Below are positions 1-4,969 of a stretch of 5,976 nucleotides of DNA, one piece after another. Each line of letters starts with the position of its first letter. Position 1 is the stretch's first letter. Made by a program: the position numbers and the translations under genes. Origin of the DNA: an uncultured Collinsella sp. (lineage in GTDB: Bacteria; Actinomycetota; Coriobacteriia; Coriobacteriales; Coriobacteriaceae); assembly GCA_902470915.1 (NCBI GenBank), contig CABRIB010000102.1, positions 1 to 5,976 of the forward strand, given 5' to 3'. Below the pieces are notes generated by a model, which saw only the letters and a list, made by a program, of their open reading frames with translations, had not been told where the DNA came from and made no database searches.

Positions 1-1
1 T

Positions 2-574
2 CACCACAACGCCCAGCAGAATCGGCACGATCTTGACCATGCCGCGGCCCCAAATGTTGCAGATGATGATCACGGCAACGGCAATAGCAGCAACAAACCA
101 GTTGGTCTGGCAGTTAGCAATGGCAGAGCTTGCCAGGATCAAGCCGATGGAAATGACGATGGGGCCAGTCACCACCGGCGGGAAGAAACGCATGACACGC
201 TTGGCGCCAAAGGCGCGGAACAGGGCCGCAAGCACCGGATAGAGCAGGCCGGCACAAGCTACGCCCAGGCAAGCGTAGGGCAAAAGCTCAGCCTCGCCGT
301 TGGGCGCAATGGCGGCATAACCCGCGATAAAGGCAAACGAGGAGCCCAGGAACGCGGGCACCTTACCGCGCGATAGAAAATGAAACAGCAGCGTGCCGAT
401 GCCGGCGAACAGAAGCGTCGCCGAAACGGAAAGGCCGGTGAGCACGGGCACGAGCACCGTGGCTCCGAACATCGCAAACATGTGTTGCAAACCCAACACA
501 AACATGCGCGGGCGGCCGAGCGACGATGCATCGTAGATGGCATCGGTGACGGCGGGCGTCGAAGACTGGGACAT
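2..574 (-). CDS. uraA: Uracil permease, NCS2/UraA family (N-terminal part, cut by window edge)
   Basis: An integral membrane nucleobase:cation symporter that, by family knowledge, imports uracil (or another nucleobase) with protons. Only the first 191 residues are present; family members are usually a little over 400 residues, so more than half, including the later substrate-binding glutamates, lies off the left edge. Visible family marks are QHMFAMFGATVLVP at residues 30-43 followed by LTGL, a GSSFAFI segment at 77-83 (the half-helix/strand region of TM3 in UraA), and FPPVVTGP at 131-138. Several hydrophobic segments are clear (about 30-48, 52-66, 76-90, 100-120, 136-154, 160-175). The start ATG (572-574) has AAAGGA six bases upstream on the minus strand. 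It follows the MetE-like gene in the same direction after 122 bp with no obvious terminator between. Uracil specificity is inferred from the conserved N-terminus; xanthine or other nucleobase transport is less likely but not excluded. Confidence 0.9.
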   Translation of the reverse strand, partial: MSQSSTPAVTDAIYDASSLGRPRMFVLGLQHMFAMFGATVLVPVLTGLSVSATLLFAGIGTLLFHFLSRGKVPAFLGSSFAFIAGYAAIAPNGEAELLPYACLGVACAGLLYPVLAALFRAFGAKRVMRFFPPVVTGPIVISIGLILASSAIANCQTNWFVAAIAVAVIIICNIWGRGMVKIVPILLGVVV

Positions 575-643
575 GGAAGTCCTTTCGAATGGAAGGGCGA
601 TCAGGCATATCGGATAACCTGCCCGAACGATACGATCCGAACC

Positions 644-649
644 ATTGTA
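644..649 (-). promoter_or_regulatory. Weak candidate -10 box for the uracil permease gene
   Basis: The minus strand reads TACAAT (5/6 to the TATAAT consensus), about 70 bases before the permease start codon. No good -35 hexamer lies 16-18 bp upstream; the best is CGTGCG. It may therefore be chance, or the permease may be read through from the MetE-like gene. I saw no clear PyrR-type leader or terminator hairpin in 575-696. Confidence 0.25.
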
Positions 650-696
650 CGCGATACGCCACGTCTCGCACGCGCCGCCACCTGCAAACGCTAGCG

Positions 697-1830
697 CTAT
701 TTCCAAACGCGCTCGACAATACGCCTGACCAGCGCAATCTTTGCCCACTGCTCGTCCTCGGTCAGCTTATTGCCAATCTCGCAGCTGGCAAAGCCACACT
801 GCGGAGACAGATACAGGTTCTCGAGCGGCACGTACTTTGCCGCCTCGCGGATGCGCTCGACGATAACATCCTCGTTCTCGAGCTCTGCCGCCTTGGTGGT
901 CACCAAGCCCAGCACGACCTTCTTGCCGGGAGCAACGTACTTGAGCGGCTCAAAACCACCGGCGCGGGGCGTGTCGAACTCCAGATAGAACGCGTCAACG
1001 TCCTCATGCGCAAACAGGTACGGCGCGATGGGGTCGTAGCCGCCCTCAAAAGCGTAGGTGGAGTGGTAGTTGCCGCGGCATACATGCGTGTTGATAACCA
1101 GATCGTCGGGCTTGCCCTCGATGGCGGCATTGTTGAGCGCCACGCCCAGCTCGCTTACCTTTTGCAGGTCGACCGGGCTCATGCCGGTTTTGGCAACAAA
1201 ATCGGTATCGCAGTAGATGCCCCAGGTGCAGTCATCAAACTGGATGTTGCGGCAGCCCGCGGCATACAGGTCAGCAATCACGGTGCGGTATGCTGCGGCA
1301 ATGGCATCGACGAGCTCTTCGTCGGTCTTGTAGACGGCGTGCAGACTCTCCTGCTGGCCATCGCAGCGGTCGAGTGTGACTTCGGAGAACGTCTGGATCG
1401 GCGCCGGAATGGTCTGGCGCGCGACCTGGCCCTCTCCCTCGAGCGACTTGATAAATTTGAAGTGCTCGACGAACGGATGATTCTCGCCGCTAATGGGACC
1501 GGTTACCACGGCGGTGTCGGCGGTAGTCTCCTCATCGTGGAACATGTAGCCCGTGCGCGAGGCGCGGCGCTCAATGCCGTTGAGGCCCCACATAAAATCG
1601 AGGTGCCAGTAGCTGCGGCGGAACTCGCCATCGGTAATCACCTGCAGGCCGGCAGCCTTCTGCTTGGCCACTAAGTCGCGGATGGCCTCGTCCTCGACGG
1701 CCTTAAGGCCGGAAGCGTCGAGTTTACCCGCGACATAGGCGGCACGGGCGTCCTTTACAGCCTGCGGACGAAGAAAACTGCCGACGATATCGGCACGAAA
1801 CGGCGCGTTCGGTTGAATCGAAGTGCTCAT
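697..1830 (-). CDS. Single-domain MetE-like methyltransferase (YxjG/YxjH-type, cobalamin-independent methionine synthase family)
   Basis: A 377-residue cytosolic protein matching the C-terminal catalytic half of cobalamin-independent methionine synthase, without the N-terminal half of full-length MetE (about 750 residues). The expected zinc-site residues are present: His249 and Cys251 in NTHVCRGN, Glu284 in YLEFD and Cys345 in SPQCGFAS. The N-terminal VGSFLRP and ITDGEFRR are also typical of this family. The likely reaction is methyl transfer to homocysteine to give methionine. The methyl donor is uncertain, because short MetE homologues include enzymes that do not use methyltetrahydrofolate. 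I chose the ATG at 1828-1830 because AAAGGGAG lies six bases upstream; an in-frame ATG six codons earlier (1846-1848) lies before that site and is less likely. The gene follows the LysR gene on the same strand after a 155-bp gap holding an LTTR-like operator, so regulation by that LysR protein is a reasonable inference. The exact substrate is the main doubt. Confidence 0.88.
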   Translation of the reverse strand: MSTSIQPNAPFRADIVGSFLRPQAVKDARAAYVAGKLDASGLKAVEDEAIRDLVAKQKAAGLQVITDGEFRRSYWHLDFMWGLNGIERRASRTGYMFHDEETTADTAVVTGPISGENHPFVEHFKFIKSLEGEGQVARQTIPAPIQTFSEVTLDRCDGQQESLHAVYKTDEELVDAIAAAYRTVIADLYAAGCRNIQFDDCTWGIYCDTDFVAKTGMSPVDLQKVSELGVALNNAAIEGKPDDLVINTHVCRGNYHSTYAFEGGYDPIAPYLFAHEDVDAFYLEFDTPRAGGFEPLKYVAPGKKVVLGLVTTKAAELENEDVIVERIREAAKYVPLENLYLSPQCGFASCEIGNKLTEDEQWAKIALVRRIVERVWK

Positions 1831-1868
1831 AGATATCTCCCTTTGCATTGGTTGCTTTACTGGGACAG

Positions 1869-1897
1869 AGTATGAGCGCTCATATGGACATCGTAAA
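1869..1897 (-). promoter_or_regulatory. Candidate promoter for the MetE-like gene
   Basis: On the minus strand TTTACG (1892-1897, 4/6 to TTGACA) and CATACT (1869-1874, 4/6 to TATAAT) are separated by 17 bp. This would start transcription near 1862, about 32 bases before the start codon. Both boxes are poor, as is usual for activator-dependent promoters. The LTTR-like dyad centred at 1928 would then sit at about -66, the usual position for a LysR recognition site. Inferred from spacing; no start site is known. Confidence 0.4.
1871..1884. promoter_or_regulatory. Perfect 14-bp palindrome, possible operator
   Basis: TATGAGCGCTCATA reads the same on both strands. It lies 40 bp before the MetE-like start codon and overlaps the candidate -10 box, a position suited to a repressor. 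I do not recognise it as the site of a named regulator. Confidence 0.45.
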
Positions 1898-1916
1898 ATA
1901 TATGTTTATAACAGTT

Positions 1917-1939
1917 TGATATAGATGCTTCCTATATCA
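1917..1939. promoter_or_regulatory. LysR-type operator candidate (TGATATAG-N7-CTATATCA)
   Basis: A perfect 8-bp inverted repeat with a 7-bp spacer contains the LTTR core T-N11-A and the ATAG-N7-CTAT form. It lies between the LysR gene and the MetE-like gene. A CAGTTTG direct repeat (1912-1918 and 1938-1944) overlaps its left edge and its right end. The site recalls, but does not match, the MET-box-like sites of methionine/cysteine LTTRs in streptococci. Binding by the adjacent LysR protein is inferred. Confidence 0.55.
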
Positions 1940-1985
1940 GTTTGGACTGCCATAAAGAGATTTGACCCGCGCAGAACGCAGCAGT

Positions 1986-2882
1986 CTAGATGTGCTGACG
2001 AATCGCTTCGATATAGGCCTGCCCGTAGCGCGTAAGTGTCGTGTTCTTGCGCGTGATGATGCCAATCTCCATGTACTCGTCTACATCGAGCGGAATCGAG
2101 ATAATACCGGGGCCGTTAAGTTCATGGCTGATCACGCCCGAACACACCGTGTAACCGTTAAGGCCCATAGCTAGGTTGAACAGCGTCGCACGGTCGCGCA
2201 CGCGGATATTCTTGCGGCGCTCAAAGGTCGAGGTCAGCTCCTCGGAATAGTAAAACGAGTTGTAGCTGCCCTGCTCATAGGACAGGAACGGGTAGTCTTC
2301 CAAGTCCTCGAGCGTCACACTCGAGCGACCCGCCAGCGGATGGTCGGAGCACACAAAGACATGCGGCGTAGCGCAGAAGAGTCCTTCGAATACGAGCTCG
2401 TTGGCCGCCAGCATGCGCTCGATGACCTCGCGATTGTGCTCCGACAGATACAGGATGCCGAGCTCGCTTTTCATATGCGCGACGTCCTCGATAATCTCGT
2501 GGGTCTGCTCCTCGCGCAGGGTAAAGTCGTAGCGCGCGGCATCGAACTCGCGGATCACATCGACAAACGCATTAACGGCAAAGGAATAATGCTGGCAGCT
2601 CACACTAAAGTGCGGCACCTGCTCGGACGTGCCTTTGTACTTGCCCTCGAGCAGGTCGGCCTGGTCGAGCACCTGGCGCGCGTAGCCCAAGAAGGTCTCG
2701 CCTTCCTCGGACACAATGACGCCCTTGTTGGTGCGCTCAAAGATGTGTACACCCATCTCGTTTTCGAGATCGCGAATTGACGCGGTAATCGAAGGCTGCG
2801 ACACAAAGAGCCGGCGCGAGGCCTCGGTGATGCTGCCGCATTCGGCAACTTTGACGACATATCTGAGCTGCTGGAGCTTCAT
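1986..2882 (-). CDS. LysR-type transcriptional regulator
   Basis: A 298-residue DNA-binding regulator of normal LTTR length. Residues 1-60 form the winged helix-turn-helix, with the signature SITEASRRLFVSQPSITASI at 17-36 followed by RDLE and, later, FERTNKGVIVSEEG. The rest, from about residue 90, is the two-lobed effector-binding domain; the effector cannot be read from sequence. The ATG at 2880-2882 has AGGGAG six bases upstream. That ribosome binding site overlaps the TAG stop of the upstream HAD phosphatase gene (10 bp between stop and start), so the two are very likely co-transcribed and translationally coupled. No classical terminator follows the gene. A 23-bp LTTR-like dyad lies just downstream, in front of a MetE-like gene, which points to sulfur or methionine metabolism as the regulated process (inference, by analogy with MetR and MtaR/CmbR). 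Longer upstream in-frame starts run into the phosphatase gene and lack a ribosome binding site. Confidence 0.93.
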   Translation of the reverse strand: MKLQQLRYVVKVAECGSITEASRRLFVSQPSITASIRDLENEMGVHIFERTNKGVIVSEEGETFLGYARQVLDQADLLEGKYKGTSEQVPHFSVSCQHYSFAVNAFVDVIREFDAARYDFTLREEQTHEIIEDVAHMKSELGILYLSEHNREVIERMLAANELVFEGLFCATPHVFVCSDHPLAGRSSVTLEDLEDYPFLSYEQGSYNSFYYSEELTSTFERRKNIRVRDRATLFNLAMGLNGYTVCSGVISHELNGPGIISIPLDVDEYMEIGIITRKNTTLTRYGQAYIEAIRQHI

Positions 2883-2892
2883 GGCTTTCTCC

Positions 2893-3801
2893 CTAGACGT
2901 TCGTGACGTCGAAACCCGTCGCGTCCATCTGACGCATAAACGACGGCATCTCCCCCGTCGCGGCGCAGGCGGCAATCTGATGCAGAGCCCCGGCAACCGC
3001 ATCATCTGCCGCAGCGCCGATATGCCAGCGCGCGGCAGCCGTGACGGCCTCGTTGGCATTGGCGACTGCAACGGAATTGGGAACGGCATCGATCATGGGC
3101 AAATCGTTATCGGAATCGCCGAATACGGCCACCTCGTCGGGCGTCAGGCCCAAAGCGCGCGCCAGCTCCAGCGCAGCACAGCCCTTGTCCCAGCCGGTCG
3201 GAAGAACGTCGAACAGGCGCACGCGGTTGTTGGGAAACACGAGCGAGAGCTCCGGCACCTCGGCGGCAACACGCTCGCGCAGCTCGGCGAGCTCCTCGCG
3301 CGAACGGGCACTCCAGATATTCGCCTTGTATACCGGGGCATCATCAACGACAGGGCGACAGGGAGCCTCTTCGCCCTTGAGCCACGCGTTGCCGCCTGAC
3401 TCCATGGCGTGACGCACACGCTCGGGATCGCTTGTCACGCAATAGGCGTCGTTGTCCCAAAAGTCATCACCCAGACGGTAGACCTTCAAATAGGTATCGT
3501 CGGTCTCTTGCTCCAGGTAGTCGGCCAGGCGCATAAGGGCATCGTTATCAGTTGCGCGCGAGGCAACCGCCTCGCCATCGACAAACATCACCTGGCCGTT
3601 GCAAAACGCACCGGTCGAGAAGCACTCGGAGCGATTGCGGAACATCCAGCTCATCGCGGACGGCTGGCGACCCGAAACCGGGCCAAAATGCAGGCCCGCC
3701 GCCTGCATGGCATGAATGCCCTCGATGGCGCAGTCGCTGGCGCCATCGTGTCCAGCAGGAATCAGCGTATCGTCCATATCGGTCAGCACAAGTTTGATCA
3801 T
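2893..3801 (-). CDS. Cof-type HAD-superfamily phosphatase
   Basis: A 302-residue soluble hydrolase of the Cof subfamily (HAD class IIB). All four HAD motifs are visible: DMDDT at 8-12 (nucleophile Asp8, acid/base Asp10), Ser43 in VSGRQ, Lys206 in GWDKG and GDSDNDLPM at 228-236 for magnesium. The roughly 90-200 segment between motifs II and III is the cap that sets specificity. Relatives dephosphorylate sugar phosphates, pyridoxal phosphate, flavin precursors or, for E. coli Cof, the thiamine precursor HMP-PP, so the substrate is open. The start ATG (3799-3801) has GAGGGG five bases upstream; longer in-frame starts would run through the repeats and riboswitch on the other strand and are rejected. 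It is the first gene of a minus-strand operon with the LysR gene and is divergent from the thiamine operon. The link to thiamine is positional only. Confidence 0.93.
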   Translation of the reverse strand: MIKLVLTDMDDTLIPAGHDGASDCAIEGIHAMQAAGLHFGPVSGRQPSAMSWMFRNRSECFSTGAFCNGQVMFVDGEAVASRATDNDALMRLADYLEQETDDTYLKVYRLGDDFWDNDAYCVTSDPERVRHAMESGGNAWLKGEEAPCRPVVDDAPVYKANIWSARSREELAELRERVAAEVPELSLVFPNNRVRLFDVLPTGWDKGCAALELARALGLTPDEVAVFGDSDNDLPMIDAVPNSVAVANANEAVTAAARWHIGAAADDAVAGALHQIAACAATGEMPSFMRQMDATGFDVTNV

Positions 3802-3832
3802 AAGGTCCCCTCGGTCATTCTTTATCCCGTCT

Positions 3833-3838
3833 ATTGTA
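3833..3838 (-). promoter_or_regulatory. Candidate -10 box for the HAD-LysR operon
   Basis: The minus strand reads TACAAT (5/6 to consensus) about 31 bases before the phosphatase start codon. Sixteen bases upstream lies CTGTCC, a poor -35, inside the left 35-bp repeat unit. The position suits a short leader, and it mirrors the candidate thiM promoter on the other side. Inferred by eye. Confidence 0.4.
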
Positions 3839-3841
3839 ACG

Positions 3842-3943
3842 ACCTGCCAATAAGGGACAGGTTTATCTTGGCAGGTTTTATCTGGGAAAATGCAGCGCCC
3901 CTGTTGCCACCTGCCAAAATAAACCTGTCCCATATTGGCAGGT
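3842..3943. repeat. Paired 35-bp inverted repeat element with nested terminal inverted repeats
   Basis: Unit A (3842-3876) and unit B (3909-3943) are reverse complements of each other at 33 of 35 positions, separated by 32 bp. Each unit also begins with ACCTGCCAA and ends with TTGGCAGGT, so each can fold on its own as well as with its partner. Each contains an AACCTGTCCC core (plus strand in B, minus strand in A). The 102-bp element fills most of the intergenic region between the divergent phosphatase and thiM operons and holds no gene. It could be a REP/MITE-like repeat pair mobilised by a transposase in trans, or a symmetrical operator for the two divergent promoters. No target-site duplication was evident. 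The inverted structure is certain; its role is not. Confidence 0.9.
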
Positions 3944-3953
3944 GCGCTAGTAT
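3925..3953 (+). promoter_or_regulatory. Candidate promoter of the thiamine operon
   Basis: TAGTAT (3948-3953, 4/6 to TATAAT) lies 17 bp after CTGTCC (3925-3930, a poor -35 inside repeat unit B). Transcription would start near 3960, about 11 bases before the aptamer, which is where a riboswitch leader should begin. The location is plausible, but the hexamers are weak. Confidence 0.4.
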
Positions 3954-3970
3954 AGGGAACAACAGATTCG

Positions 3971-4062
3971 ATGCGGGAGTGCCGGCGGTGCAAACCACAA
4001 GGCTGAGAGGGCATAGGGCCCAATCCTTTGAACCTGTCAGTTAATGCTGGCGTAGGGAGCAT
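3971..4062 (+). promoter_or_regulatory. TPP riboswitch aptamer (THI element)
   Basis: The RNA senses thiamine pyrophosphate and shuts off the downstream thiamine genes. Conserved pieces appear in order: GGGAGTGCC, the CTGAGA core (4003-4008), CCTTTGAACCTG (4025-4036), TTAATGC (4041-4047) and GGCGTAGGGA (4049-4058). P1 can form from ATGC (3971-3974) with GCAT (4059-4062). P2 forms from GGGA (3975-3978) with TCCT (4024-4027), using one wobble. P3 forms from GCC (3981-3983) with GGC (4001-4003), with an inner GGT-GCAA-ACC hairpin. An added small stem, GGGC (4009-4012) with GCCC (4018-4021), sits after CTGAGA. The element directly precedes thiM. Exact stem borders are read by eye. Confidence 0.95.
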
Positions 4063-4074
4063 GCCGCCTTTACA

Positions 4075-4104
4075 GGGGCGCTGTCTATGCACAGCGCCCC
4101 TTTT
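4075..4104 (+). terminator. Intrinsic terminator of the TPP riboswitch expression platform
   Basis: A perfect 10-bp stem, GGGGCGCTGT (4075-4084) with ACAGCGCCCC (4091-4100), has a six-base loop CTATGC and is followed by TTTT. It stands 12 bases after the aptamer and 22 bases before the thiM start codon, so it can act as the off-state terminator. A short alternative hairpin, CGCCTT (4065-4070) with GGGGCG (4075-4080), two G-U pairs included, would compete with it. The T-run is short, so termination may be partial. Confidence 0.88.
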
Positions 4105-4111
4105 CTATGCC

Positions 4112-4118
4112 AAGGAGG
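4112..4118 (+). promoter_or_regulatory. thiM ribosome binding site that sets a GTG start
   Basis: AAGGAGG lies eight bases before GTG at 4127-4129, which is in frame with the ThiM reading frame. The nearer ATG at 4120-4122 is in another frame and meets a stop after four codons. The in-frame ATG at 4028 lies inside the aptamer and has no ribosome binding site. Confidence 0.85.
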
Positions 4119-4126
4119 CATGTGCA

Positions 4127-4966
4127 GTGATTGATTCGGAACAGCTTAAGCAACATATGGTCAAGGCCGTAGAGGAGATTCGAGCCACCAATCCGATGGC
4201 CGGCTCCATCACCAACACGGTGACGATCGACTTTGTCGCCAACGCGCAGCTCGCCGTGGGCGGTTCGGCCGCCATGGTCTATCTGCCCGACGAGGGCGAG
4301 GCGCTCGTTGCCGGCGGCGGCGCCATCTATCTCAACATGGGCACGCTCTTCCCCATCTACGAGCAGACGATTCCCCGCGCGGCCAAGGCGGCACACGACG
4401 CCGGCAAGCCCTGGGTGCTCGATCCGGTGGGTCTGGGCATCGGTAGCCTGCGCACCCAGCTGGTAAACGAGCTCAAGCAGTACAAGCCCGCCATCGTACG
4501 CGGCAACGCCTCCGAGATCATCGCACTCTCCGGCCTGTGGGGTCTTGAGGGCGAGTCGGCCGATCTGAGCCGCGTACGTGGTGTCGATACCACCGACACG
4601 GTCGACGCCGCCCGCGATGCCGCCGTGGCGCTCGCTCGCTACACCGGCGGCGCCGTTGTGGTCTCGGGCGAAGTCGACCTGATTACCGACGGCACGACCG
4701 TGGCCAAATCCCACGGCGGCAGCCCGCTCATGTCCAAGATCACCGGCTGCGGTTGCTCGCAGGGCGGCGTGCTGGCCGTGTACGCCTGTGCTACCGATCC
4801 GTTTACGGCAGCAGTCTGCGGCACCGCCGTTTACAACGTTGCCGGCACGCGTGCCGCCGCCGTCGCCGATGCCCCGGCAAGCTTTAAGGTCGCCTTTATC
4901 GACGAGCTCTACCGCGCAACCGCCCAGGATATTGCCGACAACCGACTCGAGCTCGAGGAGGCATAA
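4127..4966 (+). CDS. thiM: Hydroxyethylthiazole kinase ThiM
   Basis: A cytosolic ribokinase-fold enzyme that phosphorylates 4-methyl-5-(2-hydroxyethyl)thiazole with ATP, salvaging the thiazole half of thiamine. The 279 residues are near the family length of about 260-275. Family marks are SITNTVTIDFVANAQLA at 27-43, NMGTL at 70-74, DPVG at 99-102, RGNASEI at 125-131, ITDG at 185-188 and the anion-hole TGCGC at 206-210, where Cys210 takes the place of the catalytic cysteine. The usual P-x-V-H before ITN is here PMAGSITN, so the histidine is missing; this looks like a divergent subgroup rather than a broken gene. The GTG start is fixed by AAGGAGG eight bases upstream. The gene is first in an operon under a TPP riboswitch, with the thiamine-binding protein gene three bases after its stop and thiE beyond. 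Confidence 0.95.
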   Translation: MIDSEQLKQHMVKAVEEIRATNPMAGSITNTVTIDFVANAQLAVGGSAAMVYLPDEGEALVAGGGAIYLNMGTLFPIYEQTIPRAAKAAHDAGKPWVLDPVGLGIGSLRTQLVNELKQYKPAIVRGNASEIIALSGLWGLEGESADLSRVRGVDTTDTVDAARDAAVALARYTGGAVVVSGEVDLITDGTTVAKSHGGSPLMSKITGCGCSQGGVLAVYACATDPFTAAVCGTAVYNVAGTRAAAVADAPASFKVAFIDELYRATAQDIADNRLELEEA

Positions 4967-4969
4967 GCC

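Larger units (their letters stand above)
4059..4123 (+). promoter_or_regulatory. Candidate anti-Shine-Dalgarno / Shine-Dalgarno pair in the thiM leader
   Basis: GCATGCCGCCTT (4059-4070), which starts with the 3' strand of P1, is complementary to AAGGAGGCATGT (4112-4123), which contains the thiM ribosome binding site. Ten Watson-Crick pairs, one G-U and one internal G-A mismatch enclose the terminator hairpin. Upstream competitors for 4059-4068 exist: GGCG at 4049-4052, inside the aptamer, and GGCGG at 3984-3988. Masking of the ribosome binding site is inferred from pairing only. Confidence 0.5.

Noticed and set aside
33..242. Plus-strand 69-codon open frame at the left edge
   Set aside because: It is antisense to the uracil permease, whose transmembrane segments and NCS2 motifs are clear.
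690..697. Terminator after the MetE-like gene from CGCTAGCG
   Set aside because: The palindrome has no loop and no following T-run, so it cannot form an intrinsic terminator.
589..1674. Plus-strand open frame of 361 codons opposite the MetE-like gene
   Set aside because: It has no recognisable family and no ribosome binding site. It lies antisense to a gene with conserved zinc ligands, and long antisense frames are common in GC-rich codon usage.
1944..1988. Terminator after the LysR gene from GACTGC and GCAGTC
   Set aside because: The six-base arms are about 30 bases apart and no T-run follows on the minus strand.
3842..3943. CRISPR array
   Set aside because: There are only two units, in opposite orientation, with a single 32-bp spacer, and no cas gene.
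2716..4044. Several plus-strand open frames opposite the LysR and HAD genes
   Set aside because: They overlap each other, match nothing known to me and lie antisense to genes with full motif sets.
3802..4092. Upstream extension of the HAD phosphatase
   Set aside because: The open frame continues, but through the repeat element and antisense to the riboswitch. The DMDDT motif needs to lie near the N-terminus, and GAGGGG sets the start at 3801.
4028..4126. Upstream extension of ThiM to the in-frame ATG at 4028
   Set aside because: This stretch is part of the TPP aptamer and the terminator, has no ribosome binding site, and would add 33 residues not found in ThiM.
4120..4134. ATG just after AAGGAGG as the thiM start or a leader peptide
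   Set aside because: It is out of frame, only one base after the ribosome binding site, and stops after four codons.
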